Assembly (NCBI GenBank): GCA_016931455.1
Contig: JAFGES010000112.1
Coordinates: 1 to 33,273 of the forward strand
Length of the DNA: 33,273 nucleotides
Direction of reading: 5' to 3'
Origin: Desulfobacterales bacterium
GTDB lineage: Bacteria; Desulfobacterota; Desulfobacteria; Desulfobacterales; JAHDSC01
Of this stretch, positions 25,962 to 33,273 are shown piece by piece; position 1 is the stretch's first letter, and each line of letters begins with the position of its first letter. The position numbers were made by a program, and so were the translations under genes. The notes beneath the pieces are model-generated. The model searched no databases. It saw nothing but the letters and a program-made list of their open reading frames with translations, and was not told where the DNA came from.

Positions 25962-27237
25962 GAAATTATTAAATATTTTAGCTGATAAAATTTATGAAAT
26001 TAAAAATAAGTACTTCAACTACAATACAGTTGTTTATTTTCCATATTTTGACTCGAATGCAGATATAAGTAATCATTATTATAGGGCATCATGGTATCTG
26101 CCGTATCTGCCGAATAAATTGGAAAAAATTTATTTCTTTCATTTAAGAAAAATAAAAATCAATATTAATCCAAATAGTTATATGTCTAATGCATTAAATA
26201 ATAATAGGCATATATATATAAAATCAAATTTTAAATCATATTTAAAACTTCTTATTTTTTCAAAAGTTATTCTGGTCTGGAAAAATTATAATTGGTTCGC
26301 GGAATATATTCTCAAATTCATTGGCATTAGATTAGTAAATATTGATACATATGACAATAGTGCTATAGAATATGGTAAATATTGCGGTATACTTTGGAAT
26401 TTTATTATAGAATCTAAAGATAGAATTAAAATATTAAATGAAAATCGCCTTAGATTTAAAAAAATATCAGAACAAATAGAAGAAAAAAAATATTCTTATT
26501 CCTGTGTCTTTGGAACAGCACCATCAATTGAAAAAGCATTAGATTTCAATTTTAAAAAATGTTTATCGATTGTTTGTAACTCAATAGTTAAAAATCAAAC
26601 CTTAATAAATCATATAAAACCAGCATTTATAACTGCTGGTGATGTTGTTAGCCACTTTGGTGTTTCAAAATACGCTGAAGCTTTTCGAAAAGATTTAATT
26701 AAAATACTTCTTCTAAATAACTCTATCTATCTAGTCACAACAGCGAATTTCGGCTATCTTTTTGTTGTGAATCACCCTGAAATAAGACACAAAACAATTT
26801 TGATTGATCAGAACATGAATGAACCCAATTTCAATCTATTGAAAAATTATGGCTTACCACGTCTCGATAGCACATTAAACATTCACATGCTTCCGTTAGC
26901 AGCTACTTTTACCAATACGATTTTCATGCTCGGGTGTGATGGTAAAATTCCAAATGTTGATAATGAAGATTTCTGGGCACATTCAAACGTTGCTCAATAC
27001 CACGAATTTGTTGACTCCGGCCACCTTTGCCATCCAACTTTCGCTGTTCATAGACAAATTAATACTTACACACGCTATTTGAAATCCCTAGAGCAAACTG
27101 TTCGAATTGGAGAGGATAACAATTCGAAAAAATATTATACGTTATCGAAATCTTATATCCCAATATTGAACGAACGATTAGTCGATCACAATGAAATCAT
27201 GCATGCTGGTTTATGTAATAAAGTTGAACGGTCATGA
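25945..27237 (+). CDS. DUF115-like protein, putative glycosyltransferase
   Basis: A 430-residue protein. The first 180 residues are Lys/Asn/Tyr/Ile-rich and unrecognised. From about 185 the sequence resembles DUF115/Maf: CVFGTAPSIEKAL corresponds to the GxGPSL loop, IVCNSIVKN to the N-G/N-x-x motif, and TNTIFMLGCDGK to the L-x-G-x-D element. FWAHSNVAQYHEF and the following His residues may be functional. It overlaps the GT4 gene by 17 bases and shares its strong AT bias. It is more divergent than the other two DUF115 proteins here, so the family call is tentative; function not established. Confidence 0.55.
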   Translation: MEIKIKKLLNILADKIYEIKNKYFNYNTVVYFPYFDSNADISNHYYRASWYLPYLPNKLEKIYFFHLRKIKININPNSYMSNALNNNRHIYIKSNFKSYLKLLIFSKVILVWKNYNWFAEYILKFIGIRLVNIDTYDNSAIEYGKYCGILWNFIIESKDRIKILNENRLRFKKISEQIEEKKYSYSCVFGTAPSIEKALDFNFKKCLSIVCNSIVKNQTLINHIKPAFITAGDVVSHFGVSKYAEAFRKDLIKILLLNNSIYLVTTANFGYLFVVNHPEIRHKTILIDQNMNEPNFNLLKNYGLPRLDSTLNIHMLPLAATFTNTIFMLGCDGKIPNVDNEDFWAHSNVAQYHEFVDSGHLCHPTFAVHRQINTYTRYLKSLEQTVRIGEDNNSKKYYTLSKSYIPILNERLVDHNEIMHAGLCNKVERS

Positions 27238-27267
27238 AGATTATAAGCATTTAGGAAAAGGTAAATT

Positions 27268-27930
27268 ATGATCATTGCTATGCTCCCTGCCCGAATGGGC
27301 AGCCAGCGACTGATACGAAAAAACCTACGCCGAATAGGCGGTGTTCCGCTAATTACACGGGCCATACGTAAATGTTTTTCGGCAGGCGTATTCGACGAAA
27401 TTTGGGTCAACTCCGAACATGAAACTTTTGGAGATATTGCAGAGAAAGAGGGGGTTCGGTTTCATCTGCGACCCGCCGAACTGGCAAGCAACACCGCAAC
27501 CAGCGAGGACTATGTATACGAATTTTTGAAAAGTCATCCCTGCCGATACCTGGTTCAGGTCCATAGCATCGCCCCTCTGCTTACGGCCCAACAGGTCTCC
27601 GCATTTACCCGAAATCTGATCGATGGGGATCAGGATGTATTGATCAGCGTGGTCCATGAACAGATCGAGTGCGCCTTCAAAGGCAACCCCATCAACTTCA
27701 ACTTTGAGGAAAAAACCAACTCCCAAGCTCTGCTCCCCGTTCAACGGATTACCTGGGGTATTACGGGATGGCGATGTTCTACTTATCAGGCCGCCTACGA
27801 GGCCGGTCAATGTGCCACCTATGCCGGAACGGTTGGTTTTTTTCCCATCGATCGGGCCGCCGGCCACATCATCAAAACCGAGGAAGATCTAAAAATTGCC
27901 GAAGCGCTCCTGCGATTACGCAACCCCTGA
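27268..27930 (+). CDS. second CMP-sugar cytidylyltransferase-like protein
   Basis: A 220-residue acylneuraminate-cytidylyltransferase family member. It starts MLPARMGSQRLIRKNLRRIGG, close to the PARMGSQRLxxKNL form of the CTP-binding loop (given as a motif), followed by GVPLITRAI and a W-V-N-S-E strand. VQVHSIAPLL corresponds to the substrate-domain strand. AAAAGG precedes the ATG. It opens the second half of the cluster, followed 24 bases later by the SIS gene. The GC content returns to the level of the left half. Having two diverged cytidylyltransferases suggests two different CMP-sugars or one enzyme with a modified substrate. Confidence 0.8.
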   Translation: MIIAMLPARMGSQRLIRKNLRRIGGVPLITRAIRKCFSAGVFDEIWVNSEHETFGDIAEKEGVRFHLRPAELASNTATSEDYVYEFLKSHPCRYLVQVHSIAPLLTAQQVSAFTRNLIDGDQDVLISVVHEQIECAFKGNPINFNFEEKTNSQALLPVQRITWGITGWRCSTYQAAYEAGQCATYAGTVGFFPIDRAAGHIIKTEEDLKIAEALLRLRNP

Positions 27931-27954
27931 AACCACAAACAGAAGGAAGGCATC

Positions 27955-28527
27955 ATGACAGCATACAAACAGTATGTGAAAGCGGTAACCGAAGCACTGA
28001 AGCAGATTAAGGTCACTGACGGCAAAGGAAAAACGCTGACTCCGGATGAAGGACTTAACAGCTGGTGTGAACTGACGCGAACCGTCAAACAGAACAATGC
28101 CACAATGTTTTTCACCGGCAACGGCGCCAGTGCCATGATGGCCGGTCACATGGCGGCTGATGCAGGTAAAAACGGCGGTTTCCGAAGTCAGGCATTTAAT
28201 GACGCCGCTTTGATGACGGCCATCAGCAACGATATCAGCTACGAAGAATCTTTTGCTCTTCCTCTATGCCGATTCGCGGACCCGGGCGATGTACTCGTTA
28301 CCATCAGTAGTTCCGGGAACTCGCCGAACATTATCCGTGCCATCGAGAAGGCTTCGGAGCTGGGGTTAACTGTGATCACTATCAGCGGCATGAGGCCCGA
28401 CAACCGTTCGAGAGGGATGGGCAACTTAAACTTCTATGTTCCAGCAGATACGTATGGTATTGTGGAAACCTCTCATCAGGTGCTCCTGCATGGATGGCTG
28501 GACCGATTCATGGAAGCATATTCATAA
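27955..28527 (+). CDS. SIS-domain phosphosugar isomerase (GmhA-like)
   Basis: A single SIS domain of 190 residues. MFFTGNGASAMMAGHMAAD matches the first phosphosugar-binding loop of GmhA-type proteins (G-N-G-x-S/A), and ISSSGNSPNIIRAI is the second Ser-rich phosphate loop. A C-terminal His region (TSHQVLLHGWLD) also fits GmhA. Likely an aldose-ketose isomerase acting on a sedoheptulose-, arabinose- or other sugar-phosphate. GmhB/HddA partners for heptose synthesis are not present, so a heptose role cannot be assumed. AAGGAAGG precedes the start. The next gene begins 24 bases on. Confidence 0.82.
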   Translation: MTAYKQYVKAVTEALKQIKVTDGKGKTLTPDEGLNSWCELTRTVKQNNATMFFTGNGASAMMAGHMAADAGKNGGFRSQAFNDAALMTAISNDISYEESFALPLCRFADPGDVLVTISSSGNSPNIIRAIEKASELGLTVITISGMRPDNRSRGMGNLNFYVPADTYGIVETSHQVLLHGWLDRFMEAYS

Positions 28528-28551
28528 CTACGAGAAAAGGAAAATAAATCC

Positions 28552-29478
28552 ATGGGCTACAAAGTGGCTGTCTCAGTCTCATCATTTGCCGAAGCCGATC
28601 CGGCGCCGCTTAATATTCTGTCGCAGGCCGATATCGAGGTCGTTCCCAATCCTCATAGTCGACGTCTGACCAAGGCAGAAATCATGTTGCACCTTGAAGG
28701 ATGCGATGGGCTAATAGCCGGCTTGGAACCACTCGACTGCGAAGTGTTGACGTCTTCAGCAAACCTCAAGGCCATAGCAAGAGTCGGCATTGGCATCGAC
28801 AACGTGGATCTGGAAGCTGCTGAAAACCTTGGAATTCGGGTCTCCAATACTCCGGACGGCCCCACCGAGGCAGTAGCGGAGATGTGCCTGGCCGCAGTTT
28901 TGGCCTTGAGTCGAAAACTGGTCGATTTTTCGGCTACCATGCACCAGGGAATCTGGCAAAAGAAGATGGGTAATGGGCTACGTGGAACTGCCTGTTTTTT
29001 TATCGGCTATGGCCGTATCGGCAAAAGCTTTGCCGAACTTTTACGGCGTTTAGGTGCCACTATTTATGTATATGATCCGGCTCTTATACCGGCGGATTTA
29101 AAACATGGTGAGCAGTGGTGCGATATGGCAACGGGGCTGGGCCTGGCGGATGTAGTTACATTGCATGCCAGTGGCAACCAAGTCGTGTTGGGCACAGATC
29201 AATTTGATCAACTTAAGCCCGGTGCAATTTTGCTTAATTCCGCTCGCGGTGGACTGATTGATGAACCGGCCCTGATGAAGGCTTTAAAAAATGGGACAGT
29301 AGACCAGGCATGGATAGATACCTTTGAGGAGGAGCCCTATCGAGGGCCGTTGATGCATTTCAGCCAGGTATTGCTGACACCTCATGTTTCCACCTATACC
29401 CATCAGTGTCGAAAGTCCATGGAGGTAGCGGCGGTAACCAACCTGCTACGAGACCTGGATATTAAGGTAGGTGCATGA
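28552..29478 (+). CDS. D-2-hydroxyacid dehydrogenase (PGDH-like)
   Basis: A 308-residue NAD-dependent dehydrogenase of the D-isomer-specific 2-hydroxyacid family. The nucleotide loop is G152-YGRI-G157, and the catalytic triad is R232 (NSARGG), E261 (FEEEP) and H278 (TPHVS). There is no ACT domain, so it differs from full-length SerA. In a glycan cluster it more likely oxidises or reduces a 2-hydroxyacid precursor of an acyl or acidic-sugar component than it serves serine synthesis; that is inference. Its stop overlaps the next start by four bases (ATGA), tying it to the IMPase-like gene. Confidence 0.85.
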   Translation: MGYKVAVSVSSFAEADPAPLNILSQADIEVVPNPHSRRLTKAEIMLHLEGCDGLIAGLEPLDCEVLTSSANLKAIARVGIGIDNVDLEAAENLGIRVSNTPDGPTEAVAEMCLAAVLALSRKLVDFSATMHQGIWQKKMGNGLRGTACFFIGYGRIGKSFAELLRRLGATIYVYDPALIPADLKHGEQWCDMATGLGLADVVTLHASGNQVVLGTDQFDQLKPGAILLNSARGGLIDEPALMKALKNGTVDQAWIDTFEEEPYRGPLMHFSQVLLTPHVSTYTHQCRKSMEVAAVTNLLRDLDIKVGA

Positions 29479-30242
29479 TGCCATGGGCTGTTGAAGCGGC
29501 GATAGCAAAACGTGCGGCCAGAGCCGCGGCTGAACGGATCAGTACGGTTGACAAACATGCTGTGATCGATGAGAGGGGACGAGATGTCAAACACAGGGCC
29601 GATATAGTAGCCCAAACGGTAATTATTGAGCAGCTTAGTTGTCATAGCCCATTTGTTGTTCTGGCTGAAGAAAGTGCATGGGGCACCAAAGCAGAAAATA
29701 ACCAAACGTACTGGATTGTCGATCCACTGGACGGTACGGTTAATTTCAGCCGCGACATACCATTGGGATGTATTTCCATTGCGTTATGGAAGGTAAACCA
29801 GCCTCTGCTTGGTGTGGTTTATGATTTTTATCATGATGAGTTGTTCGAAGGTATTGTTGGGGCAGGTGCCTGGTGTAATGGAAAAAAAATTGAACCTTCG
29901 AGCGTTAAACGGTCATCTGAAGCGATTTTGGCTACAGGCTTTCCTGTTAACCGGGATTTTGCTTCGGATTCTCTCAAGGCGTTTATCAGTCATGTCCAGG
30001 TATACAAAAAGATTCGACTCTTTGGCTCAGCCGCCCTTTCATTAGCTTATGTTGCCTGTGGCAGGGTCGATGCCTATTTGGAGGAAGACATCATGCTCTG
30101 GGATGTAGCCGCGGGGATTGCCCTGGTCCAAGCTGCCGGCGGTCAAGCAATCCGGCAAGAAAGTAGTGCTAAAAAATGGGCTCAAACAGTGTGGTCCGGC
30201 AATCCATTTCTATTCCCGGAACTAATCGGTAGCCAAAGGTAA
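29475..30242 (+). CDS. inositol-monophosphatase-family phosphatase
   Basis: A 255-residue Mg-dependent phosphatase of the IMPase/CysQ/FBPase-like group. Metal-binding residues are visible at E65/E66 (VLAEES), D83 and D86 (WIVDPLDGT at 80-88), and in LWDVAAG near the C-terminus. Typical substrates are inositol-phosphate, nucleotide 3'-phosphate or sugar phosphates. The neighbouring isomerase and dehydrogenase point to a sugar-phosphate or phospho-acid intermediate. It overlaps the PGDH-like gene by four bases. Length is normal. Confidence 0.85.
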   Translation: MMPWAVEAAIAKRAARAAAERISTVDKHAVIDERGRDVKHRADIVAQTVIIEQLSCHSPFVVLAEESAWGTKAENNQTYWIVDPLDGTVNFSRDIPLGCISIALWKVNQPLLGVVYDFYHDELFEGIVGAGAWCNGKKIEPSSVKRSSEAILATGFPVNRDFASDSLKAFISHVQVYKKIRLFGSAALSLAYVACGRVDAYLEEDIMLWDVAAGIALVQAAGGQAIRQESSAKKWAQTVWSGNPFLFPELIGSQR

Positions 30243-30256
30243 CGAAGGGAAGCAGC

Positions 30257-31228
30257 ATGATTCGCTATGAGTATATGGATGAATCCATCCGTGAACAGGA
30301 TATTCACCCCGACACGGTGTTTGAGCAGGAGCAGGTTATAGCAAGAGCACTTGTGTCAAAACTGGAAAAAACCGGTAAGATTGCCAATTGCCCGATATGT
30401 AATAGTCAAAGGAATGAATTGTTATTTAAGAAATGGGGTCTGACCTATGCGATTTGTCCACAGACCTGGTCGGTCGCTTTATCTATGCCGCTCGAACCCG
30501 ATGTATTATCGGAGTATTTTAAGACCAGTGATTTGGCCAAGTTGCGGGCATCCCGAGCCTATCAAGATCAAGTGACACATAACCGCAAAGAGCTTTGGGC
30601 GCATCAGATAGAATGGATGGCCGCACGTATCTGTCGTTATTTGGGTAACGACCGATACCAGGTGGTTGACTGGGGTGGAAAATTTATCGGATGGGAGGCT
30701 ATGTTGTCCAATGCCGGTTTCGTGGCAACCCTTTCAGTTGAAGCTGCACTGCCACCCATAATCAACAACGCTGAGCAGAATGAGCTTGCCGATGTACTTT
30801 GCCTGATCGATGTATTGCAGCGTATGCGAGAACCTGTAGCTGAAATGCAGACCATTGCAGAAAGGATCAAACCCGGCGGACTGCTGATTGCCACCTGTCG
30901 CTCTGGCCCGGGATTTGATATTTTGACCCTTAGGGAAGCATCTGAAAGTATTTTTCCCTTGGACCATATATTTTTACCATCCCCTCAAGGGTTGGCGAAA
31001 TTGCTGCACAAAACCGGATTCGAAGTTCTAGAGATCACTACTCCGGGTCAGTTTGACATGCAATATATTAGGAATTCACGCCATGCGATCCCACATGATC
31101 AATATTTTCAACGCTATCTGATCGAACAGGGAGATGAGCCGTTATTCGAACGAATACAGGCCTTTTTGCAACGCAATAATCTGAGTTCGCACCTGCGTTG
31201 CGTCGCGAAACGTCTGGAGGGTAGATGA
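30257..31228 (+). CDS. class I methyltransferase-like protein with N-terminal Cys motif
   Basis: A 323-residue protein. Residues 45-48 (CPIC) and C68 form most of a zinc knuckle like that heading sugar C-methyltransferases, but the fourth Cys is replaced (CPQT). The Rossmann part has VVDWGGKFIGWEAML, where the canonical D-x-G-C-G-T-G loop is altered, then ADVLCLIDVLQRMREP and RIKPGGLLIATC, which fit motifs of SAM-dependent enzymes. It may methylate a sugar or may have lost SAM binding. AAGGGAAG precedes the start, and the stop overlaps the next gene by four bases. Confidence 0.65.
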   Translation: MIRYEYMDESIREQDIHPDTVFEQEQVIARALVSKLEKTGKIANCPICNSQRNELLFKKWGLTYAICPQTWSVALSMPLEPDVLSEYFKTSDLAKLRASRAYQDQVTHNRKELWAHQIEWMAARICRYLGNDRYQVVDWGGKFIGWEAMLSNAGFVATLSVEAALPPIINNAEQNELADVLCLIDVLQRMREPVAEMQTIAERIKPGGLLIATCRSGPGFDILTLREASESIFPLDHIFLPSPQGLAKLLHKTGFEVLEITTPGQFDMQYIRNSRHAIPHDQYFQRYLIEQGDEPLFERIQAFLQRNNLSSHLRCVAKRLEGR

Positions 31229-32223
31229 GCATTCGTACCGCCATCGTAGGTATGGGCAAAATGGGGAAGATTCGAAAGCAGATACTGGACACGCACCCTG
31301 CGTTTGAGGTGGTCGCTATTTGTGATCGGGAAAGAGGAATGAAAGAAGCTTTTCCAGGTCTGACATTTGTTGAGCAATGGCGGGATCTATTGGACCTAAG
31401 GTTGGATGCAATAGTCGTGTGTGCTTACAATAATGTAGCGCCGGATATCGTATGCAGTGCTTTAGATGCGGGTTTGCATGTCTTTTGTGAAAAGCCGCCT
31501 GGACGTTGTCTGGCGGATATTGAACGTGTGATTGCCCATGAAAAAGCGGCCGGCGGCCGAGTACTTAAGTATGGTTTCAATCACCGCTTTCACTATGCAG
31601 TCATGGAAGCTAAAGCCATTATCGACAGTGGCCGCTATGGACCGGTACTATGCGCTCGGGGCACCTATGGCAAGGCCGGTGGTTTGGGCCTGGAAAAAAA
31701 CTGGCGTCTGGACAAGGAGTTGGCCGGGGGCGGCATTTTGTTGGACCAGGGCATTCACATGTTGGATTTGATGTGCTATTTGATCGGTGATTTTACGCAA
31801 GTCAAAAGTTTTGTGGAAAATTTATACTGGAAAGCTCCCTTGGAGGATAATGCCTTTGTGTTGATGAAAACCGATAATGGGCAAGTAGCCATGGTACATT
31901 CCAGCGCCACTCAATGGAAACATAAATTTTCCTTAGAGTTATTTATGGCAGATGGTTACGTATCGATCAATGGAATTTTAACATCCACACGCAGCTATGG
32001 GGATGAAACGATTACTTTTGCCCGCAAGCAATTTGAAGATGTAACTTTTGCCTTTGGCCATCCTCGTGAGGAAATCATTTATTTTGATCGAGATGATTCC
32101 TGGGAACAGGAAATGAATGAATTTTATGCCTGCATCAATGGCGAAAAAAAACGGCCACAAGGAAGTTCGGAGGATGCCAGGAAGGTAATGGAGCTTGTGG
32201 AAAAAATATATGCTGCCGGTTAA
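31225..32223 (+). CDS. Gfo/Idh/MocA-family oxidoreductase
   Basis: A 332-residue NAD(P)-dependent sugar oxidoreductase. The nucleotide loop is GMGKMG at 9-14, the cofactor/substrate motif is CEKPPG (E89-K90-P91), and GGGILLDQGIHMLD is the conserved C-domain segment carrying the catalytic His. Family members oxidise, for example, UDP-GlcNAc derivatives or inositol at a ring carbon. Coupled by a 4-base overlap with the methyltransferase-like gene. Likely acts on a nucleotide-sugar or free sugar of the glycan pathway; the substrate cannot be read from the sequence. Confidence 0.88.
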   Translation: MSIRTAIVGMGKMGKIRKQILDTHPAFEVVAICDRERGMKEAFPGLTFVEQWRDLLDLRLDAIVVCAYNNVAPDIVCSALDAGLHVFCEKPPGRCLADIERVIAHEKAAGGRVLKYGFNHRFHYAVMEAKAIIDSGRYGPVLCARGTYGKAGGLGLEKNWRLDKELAGGGILLDQGIHMLDLMCYLIGDFTQVKSFVENLYWKAPLEDNAFVLMKTDNGQVAMVHSSATQWKHKFSLELFMADGYVSINGILTSTRSYGDETITFARKQFEDVTFAFGHPREEIIYFDRDDSWEQEMNEFYACINGEKKRPQGSSEDARKVMELVEKIYAAG

Positions 32224-32260
32224 AGAATGAATGGCAATTTGTTGACGAGGCGATTTGATT

Positions 32261-33124
32261 ATGACCTATCCTTTGCTGTTAAATCCTTTTTATGTTTATC
32301 GCAAACGGAATAAAATTCTTCCGGGTTTGCTTAAATACGGGCTAATGCCGATTTATGAGTTTCAGCGTCGCCTGGCTCTGGCGGGATGTCCTGTTAACGA
32401 AAACGATAAAAAGCTGGCGGCGTTAAAAAACAGTCAATGTGGCAAACGATGCTTCATTATTGGTAATGGCCCAAGTCTTCGGATCGATGATTTGACGGCG
32501 CTACATAAAAAGGATGAGTTTACCATTGCCTTTAATAAAATTTATCTTGCTTTTCCGCACACGAGCTTTCGGCCTTCATATTACATTGTTGAAGACCCAC
32601 TAGTGGTAAAAAATGCTAAAGAAAATATTTTAGCCCTGGAATCTTTCCCGAAATTTTTCCCTTATGATTTTCGCCGGCATCTTAGTAAGGCGACAAATCG
32701 AACTTTTTTTTATCTTAATTGGTCCAATTTTGGTAAGGGTTATCCGATTTTTTCATGCAACCCCTTTGCATTGCATTGGGGCGCTACAGTCACTTTTACC
32801 GGAATTCAGTTTGCAATTTTCCTCGGGTGTAATCCAATCTATTTGATAGGGGTTGATTTCTATTTTGTTGAGCCTAAACAAAAAGCAGATGAAAGAGGTC
32901 GTATTCTAATTAGTGAAGGTGAAAAAAACCATTTTCATCCAAATTATAGACCTGCTGGTGAAAAATGGTACATACCTCGACTTGACCAACAAAAAAATGC
33001 CTTTGAAGCGACCCATCGGTTTTGTCTTCAAAATGGAATTTCGGTCATCAACGCTTCTCGCAAGTCACATCTCGATGTTTTCAAGAGGGAAAATCTGGAT
33101 GATGTTTTGGCCGGTAGTAACTAG
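32261..33124 (+). CDS. DUF115/Maf-like putative glycosyltransferase
   Basis: A 287-residue protein, the clearest of the three DUF115-like proteins. CFIIGNGPSL (GNGPSL at 68-73), then IAFNKIYL, and ATVTFTGIQFAIFLGC followed by YLIGVDFYF reproduce the order of motifs in GT42 sialyltransferases such as CstII. NHFHPNYR may hold the catalytic-type His, and INASRKSHLDVF forms a C-terminal block shared with the 21363-22214 protein. ATG 32261 is preferred over a TTG at 32255; GAGG lies ten bases before it. It comes 37 bases after the oxidoreductase gene. A role in transferring the CMP-sugar made in this cluster is inference. Confidence 0.72.
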   Translation: MTYPLLLNPFYVYRKRNKILPGLLKYGLMPIYEFQRRLALAGCPVNENDKKLAALKNSQCGKRCFIIGNGPSLRIDDLTALHKKDEFTIAFNKIYLAFPHTSFRPSYYIVEDPLVVKNAKENILALESFPKFFPYDFRRHLSKATNRTFFYLNWSNFGKGYPIFSCNPFALHWGATVTFTGIQFAIFLGCNPIYLIGVDFYFVEPKQKADERGRILISEGEKNHFHPNYRPAGEKWYIPRLDQQKNAFEATHRFCLQNGISVINASRKSHLDVFKRENLDDVLAGSN

Positions 33125-33273
33125 TTTGAATTTTTTGAGAAATATATTATAAGATTTTGTATTAAATTCATTTTTTTATTTATCTGACTAAAGTTTCGCA
33201 GATGTTATCCGCATCTGCCGTATAATGGTATCTTCAATGATATCGATAAAATGGAATAAAATATCAGGTTCAA

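Noticed and set aside
33198-33218. 7-bp inverted repeat (GCAGATG / CATCTGC) near the right edge
   Set aside because: It lies 74 bases past the last gene but has no following T-run; too short to call a terminator or operator.
33225-33273. Open frame starting at an ATG and running off the right edge
   Set aside because: Only 16 codons are visible and there is no ribosome-binding site, so a partial gene cannot be claimed.

Overview
The window looks like a chromosomal segment of a Gram-negative bacterium, most likely a Desulfobacterota (former Deltaproteobacteria) member. This rests on remembered family resemblance: a long integron-type integrase, small SAP/Cys-rich and STAS-like proteins, a polyglucose-storage operon and a Wzm/Wzt-linked surface-glycan cluster. 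No rRNA or other taxonomic marker is present, so the assignment is inference. No tRNA, rRNA or CRISPR array was seen.

Layout. (1) 1-88: two GC-rich hairpins in otherwise AT-rich DNA. (2) 220-2837, plus strand: an integron-integrase-like tyrosine recombinase with an extra N-terminal core-binding-like domain, then a THUMP-domain RNA methyltransferase. (3) 2852-13318, minus strand: a compact glycogen operon transcribed in the order debranching enzyme (GH13 + GH133) - glgP - glgA - glgB, with gaps of 34 and 24 bases and a 4-base overlap. It covers synthesis, branching, phosphorolysis and debranching; glgC is not in the window. (4) 13805-16973, minus strand: six small genes, namely a conserved unknown, two related Cys-motif proteins, two single-domain receiver proteins with altered switch residues, and a STAS-like protein. 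Two copies of a 64-base element with potential stem pairing sit upstream of two of these genes. (5) 17285-18565, plus strand: citrate synthase, with a near-consensus promoter overlapped by a 24-base palindrome. (6) 18566-19310: a decayed stretch holding the broken C-terminus of a nucleotide-sugar epimerase/decarboxylase. (7) 19311 to the right edge, plus strand: a surface-polysaccharide cluster.

The polysaccharide cluster starts with an ABC-2 exporter (Wzm/Wzt with a C-terminal cargo-type domain). It continues with three DUF115/Maf-like proteins that carry motifs resembling GT42 sialyltransferases, two CMP-sugar synthetase-like cytidylyltransferases, a HAD phosphatase, an SDR epimerase, a GT4 glycosyltransferase, a SIS isomerase, a PGDH-like dehydrogenase, an inositol-monophosphatase-like phosphatase, a methyltransferase-like protein and a Gfo/Idh/MocA oxidoreductase. 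Together these suggest synthesis, CMP-activation and transfer of one or two unusual acidic (nonulosonate- or Kdo-like) sugars onto an exported glycan. No NeuB/KdsA-type synthase is present, so the pathway cannot be closed from this window.

The most interesting unexplained signals are the duplicated 64-base element with its small-protein regulator locus, and the triple DUF115 / double CMP-sugar synthetase cluster.
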